Shown piece after piece: positions 30,801 to 38,162 of a stretch of 64,000 nucleotides of DNA. The stretch is from Aureococcus anophagefferens. Its lineage: Eukaryota; Sar; Pelagophyceae; Pelagomonadales; Pelagomonadaceae. The position numbers and the translations under genes are program-made. Within the stretch, counting starts at the first letter, position 1, and every line of letters starts with the position of its first letter. The stretch is taken from assembly GCF_000186865.1 (NCBI RefSeq), contig NW_008705562.1:2408051-2472050 (forward strand), written 5' to 3'. The notes beneath the pieces were generated by a model, which searched no databases, was not told where the DNA came from, and saw nothing but the letters and a program-made list of their open reading frames with translations.

Positions 30801-31219
30801 TGGTGGTGGCCGGGCGCCGCGGTCGCGCGGACGAGGTCGCCGCGCGCCTGCGCGGCCTTGAGGAGCGCCTCGCGGAAGCTGCTCTTCTCCTGCCCCGCGG
30901 CGGCGCTCGCGGCCTCGTCGGCCTTCGTCGCGGGCGCCGCGGCGCTGAGGAAGTCGGGCACGCTCGCGCCCGCGCCCCGGGCCACGTCCGCGCCGTGGCG
31001 GACGAAGTCGTCCGCGTGCGTCGCCGCCTCTCGGAGCCGCCGCAGCAGGGCGAAGAGCTCGTCGGCGTGCGGGCCACCCGCGAGGTTCGCGAACTCCGGC
31101 GACACGGAGTGCTCCAGCGACAGGCAGCTGAACTCCACGGTCTGCACGGCGCCGCGCAGGGCGTGGAGCGCCCAGGCATCCCCGCCGGCCGGCGCCGGCG
31201 CCGCCGCTTCGTCCACCAT
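27884..31219 (-). CDS. Voltage/cyclic-nucleotide-gated-type cation channel with CNB domain and atypical pore
   Basis: The 1111 aa product has a long charged cytosolic N terminus (about 550 residues, low-complexity), a six-helix channel core at about 560-826 and a cyclic-nucleotide-binding domain at about 896-1020 (GEIGTSMYFVSHGELTA, HLHAGDHFGEAAIL, NATVRAVTFCELFALK). A C-linker typical of CNG/HCN/EAG channels precedes it (STRRREKMTRVREYMRTHAV, PEELSETITEYYDYLWE, ATKRHFIHSCAVFQDL). S4 (AKFVQCLRLFQINTAMGE) has few basic residues. The pore loop reads YYWSITSILGNYTIPSNAVQ, without the GYGD/GFGD of potassium channels or the family's T-x-G-E pattern. It may conduct non-selectively or be regulated mainly by ligand. 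The basic C tail ends SEADADY. The start at 31219 is the first ATG (MVDEAAAPAPAGG). Confidence 0.85.
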   Translation of the reverse strand: MVDEAAAPAPAGGDAWALHALRGAVQTVEFSCLSLEHSVSPEFANLAGGPHADELFALLRRLREAATHADDFVRHGADVARGAGASVPDFLSAAAPATKADEAASAAAGQEKSSFREALLKAAQARGDLVRATAAPGHHHGGAHDGRGAARAFQTRWGTVVKPHLAHIAKANPVGATVDEAHKIALMTNYQAKMMGVGGAAFMGAADLVLTQKKQRKLKWKGAAARGLLLKGAGAGPAPVEAHVHEFNAEKVAARASARAKPRPEESSALRLTGAARPGGDSRRKPYSSPAWTEPEAHDSVRDRFKKAKMKLAMNKAFKDGKDDGRGEGVKFFHFNASKEQAKQHRHEAAAAAAAKFEPAKYDASVVTTPKVRTIAVAPSPRTDDREGDGKAADSDGDDCDAASSDARRRELEARAAESVGAAEPASGLAKFKRVGAGVLSTIAMFKSGGGDAPPPDGASPKAAKKTMTGALRATTGVIRTLMARRTKARRGSGDGGDGDPEKAEKSRVSAVLSRIKGSIGKAKKPTSGIARVASGLHLKGVDDEEYQKMLLDDDVEEDVITWRVYAQIHSFSAMLAFFWFANCYVIVMSPLYSVLGFARLPDGWHAANVLAELVNACEFAFRFRRDMTDDFKPGDGEWKGWTSVSGTRTPLDCLLTLPYWTANLVATAPRFAPARPTLGAVAGWAKFVQCLRLFQINTAMGEKSQVMKTARALEVNPILVRIGKLTFAFLIVIHYVSCAYQLVGRRHATASDRDLGYWAYYASHGRKHRIFERWAHAYYWSITSILGNYTIPSNAVQALFNVTIFILGITMTSMITGSITSMLANSDVSSTRRREKMTRVREYMRTHAVPEELSETITEYYDYLWETDHRDEDLFSDLTDSLRLRLTIATKRHFIHSCAVFQDLDQFSVIRLIMALKQLICVPDEIVAAQGEIGTSMYFVSHGELTAACIDDLGAAIVVGHLHAGDHFGEAAILEPDGKRNATVRAVTFCELFALKFDELFANGDEDRAILLAITSDIHQRRVIRELSKRLVRVRVKLVAYAKFMRSLKRLRGHIRIRETALSKGVKKVKGALKMGIGPKRGDSKGGHSGSAKLHPEPAPMVLSEADADY

Positions 31220-31590
31220 TTCAAAACCAGGCCGCGCCGGAGCCGCGCCGGTCGCTGGGCGCCGCGGCGGCCGCCGCCAAGGGCCGAGCCGGGGCTGACA
31301 CGGGAGGCCGCAGCCCGGGGCCGACTCTCAATGCCCAGAGGCTGGCTGTTTCATTTATGGGCGGCGAGTATCGACCTCAACAAGACCTAAACTATTGTAT
31401 TTGTAGGTTAATCAAAACCTCGGCCAAACGAGGCTGCCACGAGCCGGTGCTTCGGCGCCTCGGTCTGGCTCCGGTGCCGTCGCGCGGCGGCTGCACGCGG
31501 TTGGCTGGCTGGTTCGCGCTCCCCGTAGCGCTGCTTGCATTACACCCGGTAGGCCGCTCGCATGACACGAGCTGCAATCGCTGGGCCTTC
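31220..31590. other. Divergent intergenic region between channel and zinc-finger genes
   Basis: About 370 bases with lower GC from 31340. A forward frame is open from an ATG at 31357 and would extend the next gene by 78 residues (containing AGWFALPVALLALHPVG), but its composition is unlike coding sequence nearby. It probably holds both promoters. Confidence 0.4.
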
Positions 31591-31869
31591 ATGGAGCCGC
31601 CGCTGGATCCGCCGCTGGCGGCCGTCGACAGCCCTCGGCGGGCGCCGCCGTGCTTCGTCTGCAAGCGGCCGCGCTGCGAGCGATGCGCGCTCGCGTACTG
31701 CAGCGTGGACTGCTCGAACCGCGCCTTCCTCAGCCACGAGCAGCGGTGCCGGCTGGTCCCGCGCGACGCCGAGTGCGTCGACGACGCGGCGGAGGCGACG
31801 CTCTGCCCCACGTGCGACGAGGAGCTGCGCAAGTGCTACATGTGCGCGATGCTCGGCGATCCCGGCTAG
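31591..31869 (+). CDS. Small cysteine-rich zinc-finger protein (MYND/HIT-like)
   Basis: The 92 aa product begins MEPPLDPPLAAVDSPRR. Cys and His spacing PPCFVCKRPRCERCALAYCS, then VDCSNRAFLSHEQRC, follows the C-x2-C...C-x2-C...YCS-x2-C...H-x3-C pattern shared by HIT-type and MYND zinc fingers. A second cluster near the C terminus, CPTC...CYMC, could bind another zinc. These fingers mediate protein contacts; no enzymatic domain is present. An earlier in-frame ATG at 31357 would give 170 aa. It is convergent with the BRCT gene, 54 bases between stops. Confidence 0.6.
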   Translation: MEPPLDPPLAAVDSPRRAPPCFVCKRPRCERCALAYCSVDCSNRAFLSHEQRCRLVPRDAECVDDAAEATLCPTCDEELRKCYMCAMLGDPG

Positions 31870-31923
31870 GTCGACCCGACTCGTGTGATGTGTAACGTGT
31901 GCTTGTGTTAGACGGCGCGAGAC

Positions 31924-34386
31924 CTAGGCCGGGACGCGGTAGGTGGCCTGGGGCCGGGCCGGGTCCTGGTGCTCGATGGCGTCGAAGAGCCAGCGGACGC
32001 GGAGGACGTGGCCGTTGCGGTGGAGCGCGCGGAGCGCGGCCGGCGCCTTGTAGGGCGTCCAGGACTCGCCGACGAGGGCGACGCGGCAGTTGCGGAGGGC
32101 CACGGAGCGGCCGCCGGCGGCGGAGACGAGGGCCTGGAGGGCGCTGTGCGGCGGCTCCGCGGGGCCGAGCGCGTTCGCGACGACGTGGACCTCGACGCCG
32201 GCGAGCGTGTTGGGCTTCTTCGGCCGCGGCGGGCCGTAGCCGGCGAGGTAGGCGTCGGGCGGCGCCCAGGTCTCGTCGTCGAGCGACGCGAAGGCCCAGG
32301 CCGGGGTGACGATGGCGCAGCCGCCGCGCGCGAGCGCGAAGAGCACCTTGAGCGTCCGCGGCGCGCGCGCCGCCGGCGGCTTCGCCGCGACGACGAGGTG
32401 CGTCGCCTTGGCGGGCAGCACGCCGCGCAGCTTCGCGAGGAGGTCGTCGTCGGCGAAGCGCGCCTTGGGCCCGCCGCGCGCGACGATGCGCTTCGACACC
32501 TCGCGCAGCGCGCCGCGCACGTCCTCGTCGACGCCCGACGCGGAGATGACGACGGGCTCCGCGCGCGCCGCCGCGGGCGCGCCGCGGCCGAAGAGCCGCG
32601 CGCCGAGCGACCGCCGCGGCGACGCCGCGCGCGCGACCGGCGCCTCGGCGCCGGGGCTCGACACCGCGCTCGCCGCGGCCGCCGCGGCCTCCGCGGGCGT
32701 CGCGGCCTTCTTCGCGCCGGACCGGGGCGCCTTCCGCGCCGTCCGCGCCGGCGCCTGCGTCTCGGCGAGCGGCGCGGCCGGCGCGAGCTCGAAGCCCGCG
32801 CCGAGGTCGATAAGCTTCGGCTCTGGGGCCGCGTCCTCGGTTCGCGCCGGCGCGACGTCCCCGGTCCGCGTCGGCGCGACGTCCTCGGCGGGCGGCGTCG
32901 GCGCGACGTCGACGTCGTCGGGCGTCGGCGCGGACTCCGGCTCGACGTCGTCGACGGGCATCGGCGCGACGGCGTCGTCGACGTCGTCGGGCGTCGGCGC
33001 GGACTCCGGTTCGGCGTCCTCGGGCGGCGGCGGCGCGGCGTCGACGGCGACCTTCTCGGGCACGGGCGTGTCGTCGATGACGATGATCTCCGGCTCGGGC
33101 CGGTGCGGCGTCGCGGCGGCGCGCGGCGGCGGCGGCGGCGACCCGAACGCGCGCGGCGGCGACGCGATGACGACGCGGCGCCGCTTCCGGGGCCGCTTCG
33201 CCGTCGCGCCGGCGTCGTCGCCGTCGTCGGCCGCGGCGGGCGCGGGGCTCCGGTCGCGCTTGCCCCGGAGGAAGGCGACGGGCTCGGCCTCGGCGAGCCG
33301 CGCGTCGAGGCGCGCGATGGGGTTGACGGCCTCGCTCTCGCGGCGCGGCCGCTGGCCCCGGCGCGGCGCGCCGAGCGCGCGGCGCGCCGAGTCCTCGCGC
33401 GCGGCGTCGTCGTCCCAGTAGCGGTCGCGCGCGGACAGCAGCAGGTGCGCGGCGGCGGCCGCGGGCCGCACGACGCTCGTCGGCGCGGCCGTCGACGGCG
33501 GCGGCGCCGCGGCGGCCGGCGCGGGCGCGCCGTCGTCGGCGTCCGGCGGCGCGGGCGCGCCGGGCGTCGGCTGGGGCTGCGTCGGCGCCTCGCTGCTCTG
33601 CCGCGCGCTGCTCCGGCGCGGGCTCCGGCGCGCGCCGCTCCGCCGGGGGCTCGCGCCGTCGCGCCGCGCGGAGCCCGCGCAGGACGAGCCGAAGCCCGTG
33701 TCGCGGCGCGCGCTGTCCCGCTTCGCGGAGCCCGTGCAGGAGTAGATCTCCGTGCCCACGGACTCGCGGAGCGAGTCGCGCTGCGTCGCCGACCAGCGCG
33801 ACGCGGACCCGTCGCCGCCGCGGCCCGGGCGCGAGTCGCCCGCGTCGGAGCTCACGAGCTCCGTGCCCGCGCGGCTCACGGCGCTCCAGGGCGCCAGGCG
33901 GTGGAAGGCCGACAGCGAGCCCGCCGCGGACCCGGCGGCCGACGAGGACTCGGCGTCGGACTTGAGCACGGACCGGAACCGGGGGTCGTCGAGGCCCGGC
34001 AGGTCCGCGGCGCGCAGGGGCTTCGCCTCGAAGGCCTTGGGCGTGTGCTTGCGCTTCCGCGACGTCGTCGCGAGGTCGTGGCGCACGAGGTACTCGCGCG
34101 CGCGCGACCGGTCCGCGAGCGGGAGCGCGTACGGCGCCGCGGGCACGAAGCCGCCCGCGTCCTGCGACGCGTTGACCCAGGCGAGGCCGACGATGGCGAC
34201 GCCGCGCGCGCGCGCCTCCTCGAGCGTCCGGCCGTCGCCGTTCTTCCAGACCAGGTGCGTCGCGCGCGCCGTCGCGCTCCACCGCTGGTACACCGTCGCG
34301 CCGAGGCCCTGGAGGATGCCGCGGAGCAGGGCCCCGCCGTCCATGCCGTCGCCGAGCTTCACGTCGACGTAGACGCGGACGTCCAT
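31924..34386 (-). CDS. Microcephalin-like triple-BRCT protein
   Basis: The 820 aa product has an N-terminal BRCT domain (residues 1-85) close to microcephalin BRCT1: MDVRVYVDVKLGDG, LGATVYQRWSATARATHLVW, TLEEARARGVAIVGLAWVNA. The middle is disordered and Ser/Arg/Pro/Asp-rich, with near-repeats of PESAPTPDDVD and a basic patch KRPRKRRRVVI that may be a nuclear localisation signal. The C terminus (about 635-820) carries a BRCT pair (TLKVLFALARGGCAIVTPAW, then EVHVVANALG and LRVRWLFDAIEHQDPA). MCPH1-type proteins bind phospho-peptides at DNA damage sites and affect chromosome condensation. The N-terminal BRCT plus tandem C-terminal pair is the MCPH1 layout. The ATG at 34386 starts exactly at the domain. 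Confidence 0.75.
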   Translation of the reverse strand: MDVRVYVDVKLGDGMDGGALLRGILQGLGATVYQRWSATARATHLVWKNGDGRTLEEARARGVAIVGLAWVNASQDAGGFVPAAPYALPLADRSRAREYLVRHDLATTSRKRKHTPKAFEAKPLRAADLPGLDDPRFRSVLKSDAESSSAAGSAAGSLSAFHRLAPWSAVSRAGTELVSSDAGDSRPGRGGDGSASRWSATQRDSLRESVGTEIYSCTGSAKRDSARRDTGFGSSCAGSARRDGASPRRSGARRSPRRSSARQSSEAPTQPQPTPGAPAPPDADDGAPAPAAAAPPPSTAAPTSVVRPAAAAAHLLLSARDRYWDDDAAREDSARRALGAPRRGQRPRRESEAVNPIARLDARLAEAEPVAFLRGKRDRSPAPAAADDGDDAGATAKRPRKRRRVVIASPPRAFGSPPPPPRAAATPHRPEPEIIVIDDTPVPEKVAVDAAPPPPEDAEPESAPTPDDVDDAVAPMPVDDVEPESAPTPDDVDVAPTPPAEDVAPTRTGDVAPARTEDAAPEPKLIDLGAGFELAPAAPLAETQAPARTARKAPRSGAKKAATPAEAAAAAASAVSSPGAEAPVARAASPRRSLGARLFGRGAPAAARAEPVVISASGVDEDVRGALREVSKRIVARGGPKARFADDDLLAKLRGVLPAKATHLVVAAKPPAARAPRTLKVLFALARGGCAIVTPAWAFASLDDETWAPPDAYLAGYGPPRPKKPNTLAGVEVHVVANALGPAEPPHSALQALVSAAGGRSVALRNCRVALVGESWTPYKAPAALRALHRNGHVLRVRWLFDAIEHQDPARPQATYRVPA

Positions 34387-35008
34387 CGTTTGTTTTTAGC
34401 GGCGGGGAAGCAGGCGCGGAAGCCGCGCGCGGCGCGAGTCGCACGCTAGCGGGTGTCGCGCAGCGAATAAAACGTCGGCGTCGCGGATGCGGGCGTTGCG
34501 CGGTAGGACACGAGCAACGTGTGACTCGTTTCTGAGGCGCGGGCACGCGCACGAGCTCCGCGCAGCGCCGAAGGCGACTGCAGCGCTGGCGGCGGAGCGC
34601 TCCCGCGGCAACGTCGAGAAACCTAACGAAGCTGCTCGCACGCATCGCTTCGGCGCTGGACGCGACCTCCGAAAAGAGTTTGGTGGTTCGGGTTCCCTGA
34701 AACGCGACGCGTCGGCTCGAGTGCGGCCGCTGCAGCAGCAACTTCTTCGTCGCGCAGGAAATCCACCGCGGCCGGCCGCGCGCGTCCACCGCGCGCGCCG
34801 GAAAAGAGCAGCACGCTCCAGCCAAGAAAAAAAGAGAATACCGCTAGCATAGCGCAAGCGAACCACGCACGAGGCCGCATCGGCGACGGCGTGCAGCTGC
34901 AGTCCTGAGGCAACGTCGGCACGACTTCAACGACGAGATACATTCGATGTTGCATAGGAGCCATCGACGAATAGGCCAGCCTTTGTCTCGGTTTTGGCCC
35001 GTAGAAAC
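34387..35008. other. Divergent intergenic region between BRCT and arsS genes
   Basis: About 620 bases, moderately GC-rich with A-rich patches near 34805-34840. Open frames on both strands are Arg-rich shadows. No RNA gene or repeat was recognised. It should contain the promoters of both neighbours and possibly a short 5' exon for either. Confidence 0.5.
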
Positions 35009-36394
35009 ATGCGGCCTGCGACCCTCCGGGCGCCCCTGGCGCGCCGCAGGCCACCCGTCCCACTCCAGGTCGCGCGGGGCCTCGCGGCGCACTCCCCGCC
35101 GGGCGCGCGGCGCCTGTCGACGCGGTCCCTGCCCGACTACAACACGCCGGTCGACGTGGCGAACATCCGCCTGTCGAAGCCGAAGCGGCCGCCGCCGACG
35201 AAGCGGCGCAAGGCGGCGGACGGCGAGTGGCAGGGGCTCAAGGACCTGCGCGCGCGGCTCAAGGCCGAGGGGTCCATGGTCGACCAGACGCTAATAGACA
35301 TGGAGTCGGACGCCGACTTCCAGCGGACTCTGAAGGCCTACGAGGAGAAGGGCGCGGCGAAGCTGACCCTGGAGGAGAAGAAGGAGCGGCGGCGCCAGCT
35401 GGACGCGCTGGGCGTGCCCGACTTCTTCGACTTCCTCGGCCGGGAGCTCGAGGAACCCTCGAAGGCGCGGAAGCGCTGCGAGGTCTTCCAGCTCAACGTG
35501 GGCCTCTACTGCAACCAGGCCTGCGCCCACTGCCACGTCGAGAGCTCGCCGAAGCGCTTCGAGGCCATGTCCGAGGCCGTCGCGGAGAGGTGCGTCGAGA
35601 TCCTCGCCGCGTCGCCGTCGGTGCACACGCTCGACATCACCGGCGGCGCCCCGGAACTCAACCCCCAGTTCCGGGCCATCGTCGAGGGCGCGCGGAGGGC
35701 CGTGGGCGACCGCGTCGACATCATCGACCGCTGCAACCTGACCGTGCTCACGGAGCCGGGCCAGGAGGATTTGGCGGACTTTTTAGCGCACCACGGCGTC
35801 CGCGTCGTCGCGTCGCTGCCCTGCTACTCGTCGAAGAACGTGAACCAGCAGCGGGGCCGCGGCGTCTTCGGCCGGTCCATCGAGGGCCTGCGCGTCCTCA
35901 ACGAGGCGGGCTACGGCGCCGAGGGCTCCGACCTCCGCATGGACCTCGTCTACAACCCGCTCGGCGCGTTCCTGCCGCCGCCGCAGGAGGCGCTCGAGGC
36001 CAAGTACCGCGAGGAGCTCAAGCGCGAGTTCGGCGTCGACTTCGACGAGCTCTTCACGATGACGAACATGCCCATCAAGCGCTTCGCCGACTTTCTGAGC
36101 CGAAGGGGCGAGCTCAAGGACTATTTGGACCTCCTCGTGCGCAACTTCAACCCGGACACCGTCGACACGCTCATGTGCCGCAACACGCTCTCCGTGTCCT
36201 GGGACGGCTCCGTCTACGACTGCGACTTCAACCAGCAGCTCGGCAACCCGCTCGCGCTCCAGGACGCGCCCCTCGCGTCCGTCTTCGACTTCCGCTCGAC
36301 GGACGAGTTCCTCGGAAGCGACATCCGCTTCGACAACCACTGCTTCGGCTGCACCGCCGGCATGGGCTCCTCCTGACAGGGCACCACCGCCTAG
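35009..36394 (+). CDS. arsS: ArsS-type radical SAM enzyme, probable selenoprotein (UGA at 36374-36376 read as Sec)
   Basis: The product is 455 aa to the UGA, or 461 aa if it is read through to TAG at 36392-36394. The radical SAM cluster motif CNQACAHC starts at residue 168. TLDITGGAPELNPQFR, IDRCNLTVLTEPGQEDLADF, VVASLPCYSSKNVNQQRGRG, MDLVYNPLGAFLPPPQ, TNMPIKRFADF and WDGSVYDCDFNQQLGNPLAL match the ArsS family. That family acts in arsenosugar synthesis, adding the ribosyl/deoxyadenosyl group, and some members are named radical SAM selenoproteins. The end reads HCFGCTAGMGSS-UGA-QGTTA-stop; in Cys-type homologues the UGA place is a Cys (GSSC). A SECIS-like hairpin lies about 100 bases downstream. 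The first ~60 residues look like a mitochondrial or plastid transit peptide (Arg/Pro-rich, RRLSTRS). Confidence 0.85.
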
Positions 36395-36417
36395 GGCCCC
36401 TCTCTTCGGAGGGGCCC
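36394..36417 (+). other. Strong GC hairpin just after the arsS read-through stop
   Basis: GGGCCCCTC (36394-36402) pairs perfectly with GAGGGGCCC (36409-36417) around a six-base loop. It begins 18 bases after the UGA. It lacks the SECIS core, but a stem this close to a UGA could slow the ribosome as some Sec redefinition elements do. A simple 3' UTR stem is the alternative. Confidence 0.45.
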
Positions 36418-36473
36418 GAGCGGCGGCGACCCCCGCCGGGCCGGACGCGGGCCGCGCTCGCGAGAGCGCGCGA

Positions 36474-36512
36474 ATGACGCGCGCGCGGGTCCCAGCACCC
36501 GCGCGCGCCGAC
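36474..36512 (+). promoter_or_regulatory. Candidate eukaryotic SECIS element
   Basis: ATGA (36474-36477) is followed by one unpaired C, then a perfect 12-bp stem (36479-36490 with 36497-36508), an apical loop CCCAGC, and on the 3' side C-GA-C (36509-36512). This gives the UGAN/NGAN non-Watson-Crick quartet of SECIS elements. The loop has CC instead of the usual AA, a variant known in some SECIS. The loop is short, and helix I below the quartet is only partly pairable. It sits 98 bases after the arsS UGA, in the right strand. GC-alternating sequence makes hairpins common here, so chance remains possible. Confidence 0.6.
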
Positions 36513-36594
36513 CACGCCCGACGTCCACACCCGGCGACCACCGTCGACGACCCCCGAGCGTAGGCCCGGGGGATCCGTTAACGACCACGTGTTT

Positions 36595-37374
36595 TTACGT
36601 CCGCCAGTGGCTCGCGCAGCGCCGCGCGAAGAGCGCGCAGTCGTCGGGGTAGAGGGCGCAGATCTCGTCCCGGGTGAAGATGGCCGTGTGCGACGGGTTC
36701 TTGCGGTCCGTGTTCGACCGCTGGTTGCTGAGGTCCGGCGGCGGGACGACGCACGCGTCGAAGCCGTAGCGCCGGAGGACCGCGTTGACGTCGCCCGCGA
36801 CGTCGTCGGAGTAGCAGACGACCTCGGGCGCCGGGCCGACGAAGAGGTCCTGCGGGTAGAGCATGACCTTGTGCGCCGCCGACAGCTTCTTCCAGCGGGG
36901 CCCGCGCTCGTCCTCGGGCGTCGCGGCGCGCTGCCGCCGCACGGCCTCGTACGCGGCGCCGATGCCCGCGACGCGGCAGGCCGTGTCGCCGCAGCCGGCG
37001 ACGGCGCGCCGCACCCAGTCGTAGAACGCGCGCTCGCCCGCCATCGCGGGCTCGAAGACGATGAAGTTGCGCCGCATGTGGTCGTACAACGACGCGAAGC
37101 GCGAGACGGGGTCGCGCGCGACGGCGAGCACGGCGGCGTCGCGCCCCACGAGCGACGCGTTGCACGACTTGGGGTCGCCGCAGCGCCCCGCGTCGCAGAG
37201 GTCGCCGCAGCCCTTGCCGTGGTCGTGGAGAGCCAGCCCGGAGCAGTTGCGCGTGCGCGTGAAGTAGTACATCATCCACGTCGAACCCGTCTTGGGCACG
37301 CGGAAGTACTCGAGTCGTTTCGCAGGTTTGCCGCGTGTGCAGGTTATTAGTAAGAGGAGCCCGAGACGCATCAT
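36595..37374 (-). CDS. Secreted/Golgi sulfotransferase-like protein
   Basis: The 259 aa product has a signal sequence (MMRLGLLLLITCTRG). The PAPS-binding elements of carbohydrate sulfotransferases are visible: FRVPKTGSTWMMYYFTRTR is the 5'-phosphosulfate loop and VARDPVSRFASLYDHMRRNF is the 3'-phosphate motif. Six or more cysteines (CGDLCDAGRCGDPKSC) suggest a disulfide-bonded luminal fold. The family (Sulfotransfer_2-like) transfers sulfate from PAPS to sugars on glycans. Small size is at the low end for the family. The start was set at the ATG pair before the signal sequence. It diverges from the ARM-repeat gene with only 72 bases between starts. Confidence 0.75.
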   Translation of the reverse strand: MMRLGLLLLITCTRGKPAKRLEYFRVPKTGSTWMMYYFTRTRNCSGLALHDHGKGCGDLCDAGRCGDPKSCNASLVGRDAAVLAVARDPVSRFASLYDHMRRNFIVFEPAMAGERAFYDWVRRAVAGCGDTACRVAGIGAAYEAVRRQRAATPEDERGPRWKKLSAAHKVMLYPQDLFVGPAPEVVCYSDDVAGDVNAVLRRYGFDACVVPPPDLSNQRSNTDRKNPSHTAIFTRDEICALYPDDCALFARRCASHWRT

Positions 37375-37446
37375 CGTCGAGCGCTCGTCACCATAATAAG
37401 TGCAGCCCACAGTGCTGCCCGGTTGCAGCCCGCCTAGGGTCACAGC

Positions 37447-38139
37447 ATGATTGCGTCGCATGTCCACGCCTTGCGCGAGGGCGACGACGCAGCGAAGATG
37501 GCGGCGGCGCGGGCGCTGGGCAACCTCGCGGAAGAGACCGACAACCAGTTCCTGATCGCCGAGGCTGGCGCCATTCCGCTGTTCGTCGAGCTCCTGTGCG
37601 ACGGGAGCGCAGCGGGCAAAGTGGCGGCCGCGACGGCGCTTTGCAACCTCGCGGACCACGGCGGCAACCAGGTCCTGATCGCCGAGGCCGGGGGCATTCC
37701 GCCGCTCGTCGACCTCCTGCGCGACGGGAACGCGGACGACGCCAAGCTCATAGCTGCATGGGCGCTGGGCAACCTCGCGTGCAACGACGACAACCAGGTC
37801 CTGATCGCGGAGGCCCACGGCGTCCCGCCGCTCGTCGATCTCCTGCGCGCCGGGAGCGTGGAGGACCAACGGCAGGCCGCGCGGGCGCTGCACAACATCT
37901 CGTACAACAACGACGGCAACGCGATCGCGATCGCGGCGGCCGTCGGCCTCGACGCGCTCGTCCAGCTCGCGCGGAATGGCCGCATGACCTTAGGGCGCCG
38001 GCTCTCCTCCAACGTAGGCGGCCCCGCCAAGCGCAAGGCCGCGCTCGTCGTCGCCGCGCTGCTCGGCGGCTGCGTCCCGGACTCGGCGCGGCGCCGAGTC
38101 CCGCGCGTCATCATGGCCGTCATCGGGTCCTACCTTTAA
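37447..38139 (+). CDS. Armadillo-repeat protein
   Basis: The 230 aa product consists almost wholly of ARM repeats of about 42 residues: AARALGNLAEETDNQFLIAE, AGAIPLFVELLCDGS, ATALCNLADHGGNQVLIAEA, AAWALGNLACNDDNQVLIAE and ARALHNISYNNDGNAIAIAA. Four repeats are clear, with a degenerate C-terminal end. ARM arrays form superhelices that bind peptides. There is no U-box or other catalytic domain, so it may be an adaptor. Such short ARM proteins are numerous in pelagophyte genomes. The stop lies 23 bases from the convergent reductase gene. Confidence 0.85.
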   Translation: MIASHVHALREGDDAAKMAAARALGNLAEETDNQFLIAEAGAIPLFVELLCDGSAAGKVAAATALCNLADHGGNQVLIAEAGGIPPLVDLLRDGNADDAKLIAAWALGNLACNDDNQVLIAEAHGVPPLVDLLRAGSVEDQRQAARALHNISYNNDGNAIAIAAAVGLDALVQLARNGRMTLGRRLSSNVGGPAKRKAALVVAALLGGCVPDSARRRVPRVIMAVIGSYL

Positions 38140-38162
38140 GACCATGAGGCAGGCCCACTATT

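Noticed and set aside
36394..36417. Perfect GC hairpin taken as the SECIS or as a bacterial-type terminator
   Set aside because: It lacks the ATGA/GA quartet, is too short for a SECIS and has no T run; the organism is eukaryotic. Kept only as a possible stem near the UGA.
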